A stretch of DNA of 64,000 nucleotides from Streptomyces hyderabadensis (GTDB taxonomy: Bacteria > Actinomycetota > Actinomycetes > Streptomycetales > Streptomycetaceae): positions 1 through 64,000 of the forward strand of contig NZ_JAIOJZ010000029.1 of the NCBI RefSeq assembly GCF_020404845.1, given 5' to 3'. The notes beneath the pieces are model-generated. The model was not told where the DNA came from. It did not search any database and was given only the letters and a program-made list of their open reading frames with translations. Position numbers and translations under genes: made by a program. Positions 17,480 to 25,929 of this stretch are shown in pieces. Positions within the stretch are counted from its first letter, which is position 1. The number at the start of each line of letters is the position of its first letter.

Positions 17480-18649
17480 GTGCAACGTCGAGCCGTGCCG
17501 GCCGTGCTGACCGCCGCTCTCCTGCTGACGGCCGGCTGCTCCTCCGGCTCCTCCGACGGCGCGGACCCGTCCGGGACGGACCGCGGCGCCTCCCCGACAA
17601 GTACGGCGGCGCAGTCCCCGCCCGCCGGGTCGCCCACCGAGCAGGCGCCGCCCGCGAAGGGCTCCGTGAAGGTGCTCCGCACGGTCGCCACGGGGCTGGA
17701 CAGCCCCTGGGGCCTGGCCCCGCTGCCGGGCGGCGACCTGCTGGTCTCCTCCCGCGACGAGGGCACGATCACGCGGATCGACGAGGAGACGGGCGAGAAG
17801 ACCGAGCTGGGCGAAGTGCCGGGAGTCTCCCCGTCCGGCGAGGGCGGCCTCCTGGGCATCGCGCTCTCCCCCGACTACGCCGCCGACCACCTGGTCTACG
17901 CGTACTTCACCTCGGCCTCGGACAACCGCGTCGTGCGCATGATCTACGACGAGAAGAAGCCGTCCGGCGAGCAGCTGGGCGCTCCCGACACCGTCTTCCG
18001 GGGCATCCCCAAGGGCGTGATCCACAACGGCGGCCGGATCGCCTTCGGCCCCGACAAGATGCTGTACGCGGGCACGGGCGAGAGCGGCGACACGGGCCTG
18101 TCGCAGGACAAGAAGTCGCTCGGCGGCAAGATCCTGCGGATGACCCCGGACGGCGAACCGGCGCCCGGCAATCCCTTCCCCGACTCCCCCGTGTACTCGT
18201 TGGGCCACCGGAACGTGCAGGGACTGGCCTGGGACGACAAGCAGCGGCTGTTCGCCTCGGAGTTCGGCCAGGACACCTGGGACGAGCTGAACGCCATCAA
18301 GCCGGGTGACAACTACGGCTGGCCCGAGGCGGAGGGCAAGGGCGGCGGCTCCGGCTTCCACGACCCGGTCGCCCAGTGGAGCACCGACGAGGCCTCGCCC
18401 AGCGGCATCGCCTACGCGGAGGGCTCGGTGTGGATGGCGGGGCTGCGCGGTGAGCGGCTGTGGCGGATCCCGCTGAAGGGCACACAGGCCGCGGCCGATC
18501 CGCAGGCCTTCCTGGAGGGCGGGTACGGCCGGCTGCGCACGGTGGCCCCGGCCGGCGGCGACAAGCTGTGGCTGATCACCAGCAACACGGACGGCCGCGG
18601 CGACCCGAAGGGCGACGACGACCGGATCCTGGAGCTGCGGGTGGCCTAG
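17480..18649 (+). CDS. Lipoprotein PQQ-type aldose sugar dehydrogenase (YliI/GDH-B-like)
   Basis: Secreted beta-propeller oxidoreductase of the glucose/sorbosone dehydrogenase family, 389 residues. The signal peptide ends in a lipobox LLTAGCSS with Cys20, so it is membrane-anchored outside. A Ser/Thr/Pro linker of about 45 residues precedes the propeller (LDSPWGLAPLPGGDLLVSSRD). The motifs GEGGLLGIALSPDY, HNGGRIAFGPD, LGHRNVQGLAWD and PGDNYGWPEAEG are the family's repeats and cofactor-binding loops. GTG 17480 follows AAGGGA. Whether it uses PQQ in this host is unknown, as no PQQ synthesis genes are here. It is convergent with the DUF6191 gene, 12 bp apart. Confidence 0.9.
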   Translation: MQRRAVPAVLTAALLLTAGCSSGSSDGADPSGTDRGASPTSTAAQSPPAGSPTEQAPPAKGSVKVLRTVATGLDSPWGLAPLPGGDLLVSSRDEGTITRIDEETGEKTELGEVPGVSPSGEGGLLGIALSPDYAADHLVYAYFTSASDNRVVRMIYDEKKPSGEQLGAPDTVFRGIPKGVIHNGGRIAFGPDKMLYAGTGESGDTGLSQDKKSLGGKILRMTPDGEPAPGNPFPDSPVYSLGHRNVQGLAWDDKQRLFASEFGQDTWDELNAIKPGDNYGWPEAEGKGGGSGFHDPVAQWSTDEASPSGIAYAEGSVWMAGLRGERLWRIPLKGTQAAADPQAFLEGGYGRLRTVAPAGGDKLWLITSNTDGRGDPKGDDDRILELRVA

Positions 18650-18661
18650 GCGGCCGGCCGG

Positions 18662-18871
18662 CTACTCGTCTTCCGGCGACGGAGCCTCCGGGCCCTGCGC
18701 CTCCTCGTCGGAACGCGGCTGGAGGACGACGACCTTGCCCGAGGTGAGGTCTATCGGCCCGCGGGCGGGGTCGCCGTCGCCGATGTCCTCGCGGGTCAGT
18801 TCGAGGCGGTTCTGCTCGTCGTGGGTGTGCTTGCGGCCCGGGGAGAACAGTTCCTCGAATGCGTTGAACAT
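18662..18871 (-). CDS. DUF6191 small protein
   Basis: A 69-residue acidic hydrophilic protein beginning MFNAFEELFSPGRKHTHDEQNRLELTRED, a sequence I recognise as conserved across Streptomyces (DUF6191). No membrane segment or catalytic motif is seen; the C terminus is rich in Glu/Asp. Function unknown. It lies just downstream of the LuxR-family regulator gene on the same strand, 37 bp away, and may be read through from it. Good codon-position GC and a GGAGGCACG ribosome site support it. Confidence 0.8.
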   Translation of the reverse strand: MFNAFEELFSPGRKHTHDEQNRLELTREDIGDGDPARGPIDLTSGKVVVLQPRSDEEAQGPEAPSPEDE

Positions 18872-18908
18872 CGTGCCTCCGTCGGTCGGCGTCCTTACAG
18901 CGTAAGCC

Positions 18909-21900
18909 TCATTCCGGCGAACCGGACGTGAGCCGTTCGGCGGGGAACAGCGCCAGCCGGTGGGCCACCGCCGCCGCCTCGCCGCGGCCGGAGACGCCGA
19001 GCTTGGCCAGGATGTTGGAGACGTGGACGCTGGCCGTCTTGGGCGAGATGAAGAGCTCCTCGGCTATCTGCCGGTTGGTGCGCCCGTCGGAGACCAGCCG
19101 CAGGACGTCGCGCTCCCGGCCGGTGAGGCCGAGGGCCTCGGCGGGGTCGGCGGGCGGCGGCACGGAGGCGGGGGCCGGTTCGGGGGTGCGGCCGAGGGTG
19201 AGGCGGGCGCGCCGGCCGAGCACGGCCACGGCGGCGGACAGCGGGCGCGCACCGAGGTGGTCGGCGACGGTGCCGGCCAGGCGGAGCAGCTCCGTGGCCC
19301 GGGCGCGCTCGTCCTCGCCGCCGGTCGCCAGGAGGGCGCCGGCCAGCCGGTGCCGGACCCGGGCGAGGTCGTAGGGCCGCTCCAGGCATTCGAAGGCGGT
19401 GACCGCCTCCGACCACAGCAGCGGGGTGTCGCGGCCCCGGGCGCGGTGGAGTTCGGCGCGGACCCACCGCTCGTGGGCGACCCAGACCGGGGCGCCCGTC
19501 GCCAGGTGCTTGGCGGCCTCGGCGAGACGGTCGAGGAAGTCGGCGCGGCCCTCTTCGGCGGCCGGCCGGGCGCGCGCGTCGGCCTCCGCCGCGGCGGCGG
19601 ACAGCAGCAGGGGCCAGCCGTAGCGCTGGGTACCGGGTGGGAAGCCCGTGTCCAGGACGCCGAGGACTTCGGCGCGGGCGTCCTGGATGCGGCCCTCGGC
19701 AGCGGCGAGGCCGACGGTGAGGGCCGCCAGTGGCAGGCGGTGCTGCGGCATGGGGTCGTGGGCGCCGTAGGCGGCGCGGGCCTCGGCGAGCAGCAGGGCG
19801 GCCTCGGCCAGCTCGCCGCGGGCCAGGGCGACGGCGGCGCGTTTGCGGGCGGCGCCACCGCGTGGTGCGGGGCCGCGGCCCGGTGCTCCGGCCCGCTCGG
19901 CCGCCTCCAGGGCCTCGTCCCATCGGCCCAGGGAGATGAGCGACTCGGCGAGATTGCCCCAGACCCAGGCCTCGGACTCCAGCAGGCCCATCCGCCGGGT
20001 GAGTTCGATGCCCTCGTGCAGGATGCCGAGCGCGTCCCGCGAGCGTCCGACGCTCTCCAGGGACGAGGGCAGGTTGACATGGCTGCGGGCCACCACCGCG
20101 AACCGGCCCTGGGCCACCACCAGGTCCCTGACCTGGAACATCTCGGCGAGTCCGGCGTCGATCTGGCCCGCGTCCACCATCAGGCCGCCCAGGGTGAGGC
20201 GGGCGTTCAGCTCGATCTCGTCGGCGCCCACCATACGGGCGTACTCGACGGCCCGTTCGGCTGCCGTCATGGCGTCGGGGCCCGGGCAGTGGAGCATCGA
20301 CCAGTTGGCCGACATGGCCAGCACCTCGGCGTGCACCTGGGACGGCGGCAGGCCGCGGACCAGCTCCTGGGCGATGCCCAGCTCCCGCCAGCCGTCGCCG
20401 CGGCCCTGGGCCTGGACCAGCAGCGAGCGCTGGGTCCAGAACCAGGCGGCGCGCTGCGGGTCCCGGCCGCCGGCGCCCGCGCCGGTGCCCGCGTCCTGCT
20501 CGTCCAGCAGGCGCAGCGCCCGCTTGGTGATCTTCATGGCGCGCTCGCGCTCGCCGCACAGCCGCCCGGCGACGGCCGCCTCCGCCATCAGGTCCAGGTA
20601 GCGCAGGGGCGTGGTGCCGGGGTCGCAGCCGCACGGAGGGTAGACCTCGGCCCAGTCGACGGGGCGCAGGGTGGCGCGTACGTCGTCGGGGACGGAGTCC
20701 CACAGCTCCATCGCGCGCTCCAGCAGCCGCAGCTGCTCGGAGTAGGCGTGCCGGCGGCGGGCCTCGACCGAGGCGTCCAGGACGGCGGGCAGCGCCCTGG
20801 CGGGGTCGTGGGCGTGGTACCAGTAGCTGGCCAGGCGCATCACGCGCTCGGCGGCGGGCACCAGCGTGGGGTCGGCGTCCAGCGCCTCGGCGTAGCGCCG
20901 GTTGAGGCGGGAGCGTTCGCCGGGGAGCAGGTCGTCGCCGACCGCCTCGCGGACCAGGGAGTGGCGGAAGCGGTAGCCGTCGCCGTCGGGCGCGGGGAGC
21001 AGGATGTTGGCGTTCACCGCGGAGCGCAGCGCCTCGATGAGGTCGTCCTCGGTGAGCTGCGCGACGGCGGCCAGCAGCCGGTACTCGACGGTGGAGCCGC
21101 CCTCGGCGACGATCCGGGCGACCCGCTGGGCGCTCTCGGGCAGGGCTTCGACCCGGACCAGGAGCAGGTCGCGCAGGGAGTCGGTGAGGCCGGCGCAGCT
21201 GCCCTCGTGGGCGGCGACGGCGAGTTCCTCGACGAAGAAGGCGTTGCCGTCGGAGCGCTCGAAGATCTCGTCGACCTGGCGCGGGTCGGGCTCGTGGGCG
21301 AGGATCCCGGCGATCTGGCGGCCCACCTCGTCGCGGGTGAAGCGGCCCAGTTCGAGGCGGCGCACGGTGCGCAGCCGGTCCAGCTCCGCGAGCAGCGGGC
21401 GCAGCGGATGACGGCGGTGGATGTCGTCGGAGCGGTAGGTGGCCAGGACGACGAGGCGGCCGGTGCGCAGGGTGCGCAGCAGGTAGGCGATCAGATGCCG
21501 GGTGGAGGCGTCGGCCCAGTGCAGGTCCTCCAGGACGAGGACGACGGTGCGCCGGGCGGCGACGCGCTCCAGCAGGCGGGCGGTGAGTTCGAAGAGCCGG
21601 GCCATGCTCTCCTCGTCGTGCCGGCCGCCGCCGGTGACCGGGGCGCCCTCGCCCAGTTCGGGCAGCAGCCGGGCCAGCTCCTCCTCCTGTCCGGCGGCCG
21701 CGGCGGCCAGTTCCCCGGGCAGCTGGCGGCGCAGGGCGCGCAGGGCGGTGGAGAAGGGGGCGAAGGGCAGCCCGTCGGCGCCGATCTCCACGCAGCCGCC
21801 CAGCGCGACCACGGCGCCCCGCCGGTCCGCCGCGGCGGCGAACTCCTCGACGAGGCGGGTCTTGCCGACACCGGCCTCGCCGCCGAGCAGCAGTGCCTGC

Positions 21901-22037
21901 GGCTCTCCCCCGGCGGCGGGCGCGCGCGAGGCGTCGCCGCCCGCGGCGCGGTCGAGCGCGTCGTTCAACGTGTCCAGTTCGCCGGTGCGGCCGACGAACA
22001 CGGGACTGACGGACCTGGTCTCCACGGACCCGAGCAT
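18909..22037 (-). CDS. LuxR-family ATPase regulator (LAL/STAND type)
   Basis: A 1042-residue large ATP-binding LuxR regulator. It shows Walker A GGEAGVGKTRLVEEF near residue 52, Walker B VVLVLEDLHWAD near 165, a long helical-repeat middle with TPR character, and a C-terminal LuxR HTH (LTGRERDVLRLVSDGRTNRQIAEELFISPKTASVHV) from about 970. Such MalT/LAL proteins activate transcription on ligand binding; the target is unknown. The ATG at 22037 starts MLGSVETRSVSPVFVGRTGEL, where VFVGRTGEL is the usual entry to the domain. No ribosome site is evident, so a leaderless transcript is possible; the frame stays open about 230 codons further upstream but lacks family sequence. Confidence 0.9.
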   Translation of the reverse strand: MLGSVETRSVSPVFVGRTGELDTLNDALDRAAGGDASRAPAAGGEPQALLLGGEAGVGKTRLVEEFAAAADRRGAVVALGGCVEIGADGLPFAPFSTALRALRRQLPGELAAAAAGQEEELARLLPELGEGAPVTGGGRHDEESMARLFELTARLLERVAARRTVVLVLEDLHWADASTRHLIAYLLRTLRTGRLVVLATYRSDDIHRRHPLRPLLAELDRLRTVRRLELGRFTRDEVGRQIAGILAHEPDPRQVDEIFERSDGNAFFVEELAVAAHEGSCAGLTDSLRDLLLVRVEALPESAQRVARIVAEGGSTVEYRLLAAVAQLTEDDLIEALRSAVNANILLPAPDGDGYRFRHSLVREAVGDDLLPGERSRLNRRYAEALDADPTLVPAAERVMRLASYWYHAHDPARALPAVLDASVEARRRHAYSEQLRLLERAMELWDSVPDDVRATLRPVDWAEVYPPCGCDPGTTPLRYLDLMAEAAVAGRLCGERERAMKITKRALRLLDEQDAGTGAGAGGRDPQRAAWFWTQRSLLVQAQGRGDGWRELGIAQELVRGLPPSQVHAEVLAMSANWSMLHCPGPDAMTAAERAVEYARMVGADEIELNARLTLGGLMVDAGQIDAGLAEMFQVRDLVVAQGRFAVVARSHVNLPSSLESVGRSRDALGILHEGIELTRRMGLLESEAWVWGNLAESLISLGRWDEALEAAERAGAPGRGPAPRGGAARKRAAVALARGELAEAALLLAEARAAYGAHDPMPQHRLPLAALTVGLAAAEGRIQDARAEVLGVLDTGFPPGTQRYGWPLLLSAAAAEADARARPAAEEGRADFLDRLAEAAKHLATGAPVWVAHERWVRAELHRARGRDTPLLWSEAVTAFECLERPYDLARVRHRLAGALLATGGEDERARATELLRLAGTVADHLGARPLSAAVAVLGRRARLTLGRTPEPAPASVPPPADPAEALGLTGRERDVLRLVSDGRTNRQIAEELFISPKTASVHVSNILAKLGVSGRGEAAAVAHRLALFPAERLTSGSPE

Positions 22038-22150
22038 CGCACGCGGGTACGACAACGGGGCACCGCTTTTCGCCCGCGGGACGGTGGCCCCGGCGGCCGG
22101 AACGACGGCGGGGAGGGAGGCCGTGCGGCCTCCCTCCCCGGCTCCCCCGT

Positions 22151-22336
22151 TCATGCGGCCCGGGCGAACCGGGGCCGGCGCTGTCGCGGCGTATGGCTCT
22201 CCGCCTCGGCGCCGTCGTGCCGGGCCTGCCGGCGGGCGGCGCGCCGGGCCCGGATCGCCTCGCGGGCCAGCCGGGCCTCGTCGGCGCGGCGGATCAGTTC
22301 GGCGGAGCGGAACTGCTGGATCTCGTACTCGTACAC
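22151..22336 (-). CDS. Small basic conserved Streptomyces protein
   Basis: A 61-residue Arg/Ala-rich protein (begins VYEYEIQQFRSAELIRRADEARL), predicted to be one long charged helix. GTG 22336 has GAGGGG eight bases upstream, a convincing start. Similar short proteins are common in Streptomyces; no function is known to me. It lies upstream of the LuxR-type regulator gene on the same strand, about 110 bp away. Confidence 0.75.
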   Translation of the reverse strand: MYEYEIQQFRSAELIRRADEARLAREAIRARRAARRQARHDGAEAESHTPRQRRPRFARAA

Positions 22337-22469
22337 GGTGTGTCCCCTCGGTGAGAGCCGGTGTCGGCTTCGCTCGTTCGCGATGCCTCAACCTTCGTCT
22401 CCCAGGGGGGCGGGCCACATCGGGCAAGTTCCGCATCTTCGGGCCCCGGCCGGGCCTCAGGCGTGCGTA

Positions 22470-22518
22470 AGGGGCCTTAGGCCGCGCGCCACGGGCGGGC
22501 GATCGTCCTAAGACCCCT
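22470..22518 (-). terminator. Terminator hairpin after the Thr/Glu-rich membrane protein gene
   Basis: AGGGGCCTTAGG (22470-22481) and CCTAAGACCCCT (22507-22518) form a 12-bp stem with a single G-U-compatible mismatch and a 25-base loop, 13 bp after the stop at 22532. Confidence 0.65.
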
Positions 22519-22531
22519 CGAAAGTGCCTGG

Positions 22532-23188
22532 TCAGCCGGCGGCGGGCAGCCCCAGCAGGACGTCCGTGTACTTCAGGACGGCCAGCAGCAGGCCGATGAC
22601 ACCGAGGGCGACGCCCGCCCAGGCGACCGACTTGATCCACGGGGCCTGCGGGCGGCCGGGCGCGCCGAACGCGGGGCGGGCCAGTACGACGACGCCGACG
22701 ATCAGCGCGACCAGGGCGAAGATGCCGCCCCACATCGCGGTGGCCTGCCAGGCGTTGCCGTAGCCCTTCTCGATCAGGGTGCCGACGTTCGACGAGGAGG
22801 AGGTCTCCAGCTGGCCCATCAGCGACTCGCGCGCGGAGGCCACGGTGCCGACCCAGCTGCCGGTCAGGGAGACGATGCCGAGACCGGCGGAGACGACGGC
22901 GCCCGCGCCCTGGCCGACGCCGGTGGGCCCGGCCCCGGTGCCCTCGGTCTCCTCGGTGCCGTCGGCCTCGCCCGTGCCGTCGGTCTCTTCCGTGCCGTCG
23001 GTCTTTTCCGTGCCGTCGGTGTCCTCCGGCGTGGCGGTGCCGGCGGGTGTGCCGGTTCCGGTCTTCTCGACCGCCTCGGAGGCCTCAGTGGCTTCCGCGG
23101 CCCCGGTGGACCCGGCCGCCCCGGTCGCCTCGTCCGTCTTGTGCTCGTCGGTCTTCACGCCGGTCTCGTCCACTGTCTTCGTTCCCAT
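22532..23188 (-). CDS. Membrane protein with Thr/Glu/Gly-rich N-terminal region
   Basis: A 218-residue protein of two parts. The first ~90 residues are low complexity, with repeated DGTEETDGTGEAD-type units; the C-terminal ~130 residues hold hydrophobic segments (GIFALVALIVGVVVLARPAF; VAWAGVALGVIGLLLAVLKYT). The C-terminal part looks like a small integral membrane protein family of Streptomyces; function unknown. ATG 23188 is the best start, though its ribosome site is weak. A single gene unit ended by a hairpin. Confidence 0.75.
   Translation of the reverse strand: MGTKTVDETGVKTDEHKTDEATGAAGSTGAAEATEASEAVEKTGTGTPAGTATPEDTDGTEKTDGTEETDGTGEADGTEETEGTGAGPTGVGQGAGAVVSAGLGIVSLTGSWVGTVASARESLMGQLETSSSSNVGTLIEKGYGNAWQATAMWGGIFALVALIVGVVVLARPAFGAPGRPQAPWIKSVAWAGVALGVIGLLLAVLKYTDVLLGLPAAG
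22930..23035 (-). repeat. Low-complexity coding repeat (Asp-Gly-Thr-Glu-Glu/Lys-Thr)
   Basis: Imperfect 15-18 bp units around GTGCCGTCGGTCTC recur four to six times inside the membrane protein gene, encoding TDGTEETDGTGEADG-type sequence. Likely variable in copy number between strains. Confidence 0.7.
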
Positions 23189-23241
23189 GCCTCGCACCGT
23201 ACGGACGCTGTCTGAGAGGTCCCTTAATGATCCCTTTGAGC

Positions 23242-23257
23242 GGCACGCGCGCGTGCC
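23242..23257. other. Perfect 16-bp palindrome between two genes
   Basis: GGCACGCGCGCGTGCC lies between the MMPL transporter stop and the next gene's start. It could be a terminator stem tip or a regulator site; GC-rich palindromes also arise by chance here. Confidence 0.35.
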
Positions 23258-23319
23258 TCACGCGCAGCACGCCCTCACGCATCATGCCGAGTCGCCGCGC
23301 GGCGCCGGCACCCGGGGGT

Positions 23320-25557
23320 TCACCCCGAAGGTGATGTGCTCGGTTCCTCCTCCGCGAGGACGTCCGCCACCTCGGCGTCCGTCGCCGCGGCCAGCCTCTC
23401 GTGGGCGGCCCGGCATTCGGGCGGCTCGATGCTGATGCGCGGCAGGAGGGCGTCCAGGCGGCGCGGCAGCCACCAGTTGGCGCGGCCGAGCAGATGCATC
23501 AGGGCGGGCACCAGGAGGGTGCGCAGCACGAAGGCGTCCAGGGCGACGGCGGCGGCGAGCGCGATGCCGAACATGGCGATCACCCTCTCGCCGCTGAGGA
23601 CGAAGGCGAGGAAGACCGAGATCATGATGACCGCGGCGGAGTTGATCACACGGCCGGTCTCGGCGAGTCCGACCCGGACGGCGCGGCGGTTGTCGCCGGT
23701 CTCCAGCCATTCCTCGTACATGCGGCTGACGAGGAAGACCTGGTAGTCCATGGAGAGCCCGAAGAGCACCGAGACCATGATCACGGGCAGGAAGGGTTCG
23801 ATCGGTCCGGCGCTGCCGAGGCCCAGCAGTTCGCTTCCCCAGCCCCACTGGAAGATCGCCACGACCACGCCGAAGGCGGCGGCCACCGCGGCCACGTTCA
23901 TCGCGGCGGCCTTGAGGGGGATGCCGACGGAGCGGAAGGCCAGCAGGAGCAGCAGGCAGCCGAGCCCGATGACGACGCCGACGAAGAGCGGCAGCTTGCC
24001 GACGATGACGTCGGCGAAGTCGTCGTAGCCGGCCGTGACGCCGCCCACGTGCACGTCGAGCGCGGTGCCGGCCTCGGCGCGCGGCAGCACCTCGGCACGC
24101 AGCCGCTCGACCAGGTCGCTGGTCTGCTCGGACTGCGGCGCCGACTCGGGTACGACGGTGAGGTACGCGGCGTCGCCGCCGGAGTTGTACATCACCGGCG
24201 TCACCGAGGAGACCCCCTCGGTGGTGCGCAGGGTGGCGTCCAGGTTGTCCAGGGCGAGGCGGTCCTCGGCGCCGCGCACCTCGGTGACCAGGGTGAGCGG
24301 GCCGTTGACGCCGGGGCCGAAGCCGTCGGCGAGGAGGTCGTAGGCCTGGCGGGTGGTGCTGCCCTTGGGGTCGTTGCCCTGGTCGGAGGTGCCCAGGCGC
24401 AGACCGAGGGTGGGCAGCGCGAGGACGGTGATCACGACGAGGGCGAGGGCCCCGAGCAGCTTGGGCCGCCGCTCGACGAAGGCCGACCAGCGGGCGGCGA
24501 ACCCGGTCGTCACCTCGGGCTCGGGACCGTGCTCGGCGAGCCGGCGCCGCTCCCGCCCGCTCAGCGCACGCGGGCCGATGTACGACAGCAGGGCAGGCAG
24601 CAGCGTCACGGAGGCCGCGACGGTGAGGATCACGGTCAGCGAGGCGGCGACGGCGACGCCGTTGAGGAAGCTCAGCCGGAGGATCAGCATGCCCAGCAGG
24701 GCGATGCAGACGGTGGCGCCCGCGAACACGACGGCTCGTCCGGTGGTCGCCACGGCGTCGGCGGCGGCCTCCGCCACCGACAGGCCCCGTTTCAGGCCGC
24801 GCCGGTGTCTGGTGACGATGAACAGGGCGTAGTCGATGCCCACGCCGAGTCCGATGAGGGTGCCCAGCATGGGCGCGAAGTCGGCGACGGTCATGGCGTG
24901 GCCGAGGAGCGTGATGCCGGCGTAGGCGGTGCCGACGGAGACCAGCGCGGTGGCGATGGGCAGCAGCGCCGCGGCGACGGAGCCGAAGGCGAGGAACAGG
25001 ACGACCGCGGCCACGGCCACGCCGACGGCCTCGGCGAGGTGACTGCCGCCGGACTCGGTGAGCGCTATGGCGCTGCCGCCCAGCTCGACCCGGAGTCCGT
25101 CGGACTCGGCCGCCTCGGCGGTGTCCACCACGGCCCGCGCCTGGCCCGCGTCGATGTCCTGGGAGGCGGCCTCGAAGGTGACGGTGGCGTACGCGGTGTC
25201 GGCGTTCTCGCTGATCAGGGGCGAGTCGGGGTCGTGGTACGGGTTGGTGACCGCGGCCACTCCGGGCAGGTCCGCGACGCGGTCCAGGGTGCGGGTCATG
25301 GTCTGTTCGACGTCGGCGGCGCGGACGGTGCCGTTCGTGGTGTGCCAGACGATCGTGTCGCTGTCGCCGCCGAGGTCGGGGAAGCGGGATTCGAGCAGCC
25401 GGGAGGCGCGGTCGGAGCCGGTGCCGGGGATGCCGTAGTCGTTGGAGTACGCGGAGCCGGTGACCGTGGCGGCCGCGGCCACGCCGCCGAAGGCGAGCAG
25501 CCAGAGCAGGACGGCTACGAGGCGACGTTGAACACACCAGCGTGCGAGGGCTGCCAC
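23320..25557 (-). CDS. MMPL-family RND transporter
   Basis: A 745-residue membrane transporter of the MmpL/actinorhodin-ActII-3 type that exports lipids or secondary metabolites using the proton gradient. After the first TM (LVAVLLWLLAFGGVAAAA) comes an extracellular domain, then five clustered TMs with GVGIDYALFIVTRHRRGL, the family signature, and the second half repeats the plan with FGLSMDYQVFLVSRMYEEW. I start at GTG 25557, which has TGGGAG seven bases upstream. It is transcribed away from a Ser/Thr kinase gene across a repeat-bearing gap. No biosynthetic genes are adjacent. Confidence 0.92.
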   Translation of the reverse strand: MAALARWCVQRRLVAVLLWLLAFGGVAAAATVTGSAYSNDYGIPGTGSDRASRLLESRFPDLGGDSDTIVWHTTNGTVRAADVEQTMTRTLDRVADLPGVAAVTNPYHDPDSPLISENADTAYATVTFEAASQDIDAGQARAVVDTAEAAESDGLRVELGGSAIALTESGGSHLAEAVGVAVAAVVLFLAFGSVAAALLPIATALVSVGTAYAGITLLGHAMTVADFAPMLGTLIGLGVGIDYALFIVTRHRRGLKRGLSVAEAAADAVATTGRAVVFAGATVCIALLGMLILRLSFLNGVAVAASLTVILTVAASVTLLPALLSYIGPRALSGRERRRLAEHGPEPEVTTGFAARWSAFVERRPKLLGALALVVITVLALPTLGLRLGTSDQGNDPKGSTTRQAYDLLADGFGPGVNGPLTLVTEVRGAEDRLALDNLDATLRTTEGVSSVTPVMYNSGGDAAYLTVVPESAPQSEQTSDLVERLRAEVLPRAEAGTALDVHVGGVTAGYDDFADVIVGKLPLFVGVVIGLGCLLLLLAFRSVGIPLKAAAMNVAAVAAAFGVVVAIFQWGWGSELLGLGSAGPIEPFLPVIMVSVLFGLSMDYQVFLVSRMYEEWLETGDNRRAVRVGLAETGRVINSAAVIMISVFLAFVLSGERVIAMFGIALAAAVALDAFVLRTLLVPALMHLLGRANWWLPRRLDALLPRISIEPPECRAAHERLAAATDAEVADVLAEEEPSTSPSG

Positions 25558-25593
25558 GAACGTGCTCCCAGGGTGTCTGATTGTGGATCTTTG

Positions 25594-25628
25594 ACCGGGA
25601 ACACCGGAAACTACCGGAAAACCGGAAA
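25594..25628. repeat. Four ACCGGRAAM repeats
   Basis: ACCGGGAAC, ACCGGAAAC, ACCGGAAAA and ACCGGAAAC follow one another at 8- to 10-bp steps, 40 bp from the MMPL transporter start codon. Spacing near one helical turn is typical of cooperative regulator half-sites. Confidence 0.6.
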
Positions 25629-25743
25629 CAGTCGTCCGTGAGACGAACGGCCCGCAAAGAACGCATGAGCAATGCCCTGCCACTCTTGCAGGCAGAAGTG
25701 ATCATTTGCGGACTTAGTGGGCTTGTTCACAATCAGGGCGCCC

Positions 25744-25792
25744 CTCTTCCGGAGCAACCCCTCTTCCGGAGCAACCGCTCTTCCGGGCAACC
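25744..25792. repeat. Three tandem 17-bp repeats
   Basis: CTCTTCCGGAGCAACC is repeated at 25744 and 25761, and again with one base missing at 25778 (CTCTTCCGGGCAACC), a strict 17-bp period. It lies about 140-190 bp upstream of the kinase start. Confidence 0.7.
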
Positions 25793-25929
25793 GCGGGGAA
25801 CCGCTGGGGGGCGTGGTGCTGTCGTTGACTTGGGCAACACATGCCGGGCAAGCTGACGCGCGCTCATCCGCGACGCCGCACGCTGCTCGCACTGAGCCAT
25901 CAACTCGTTTACGCCGGGGGGCAGTTGAA

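Larger units (their letters stand above)
25558..25929. promoter_or_regulatory. Divergent promoter region with two families of short repeats
   Basis: This 372-bp gap between the MMPL transporter and the kinase gene holds no gene I can support. It contains four spaced ACCGGRAAM units (about 25594-25628) near the transporter start and three 17-bp tandem units starting at 25744 further on. It is less GC-rich than its neighbours near 25560-25750. A complex divergent promoter is the simplest reading. Confidence 0.55.

Noticed and set aside
18960..22511. A 1183-codon antisense frame over the LuxR-type regulator
   Set aside because: Same cause; composition is typical of the complementary strand.
22038..22733. 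Long N-terminal extension of the LuxR-type regulator
   Set aside because: Open frame only; the family sequence begins near 22037 and another small gene with a good start lies inside the extension.
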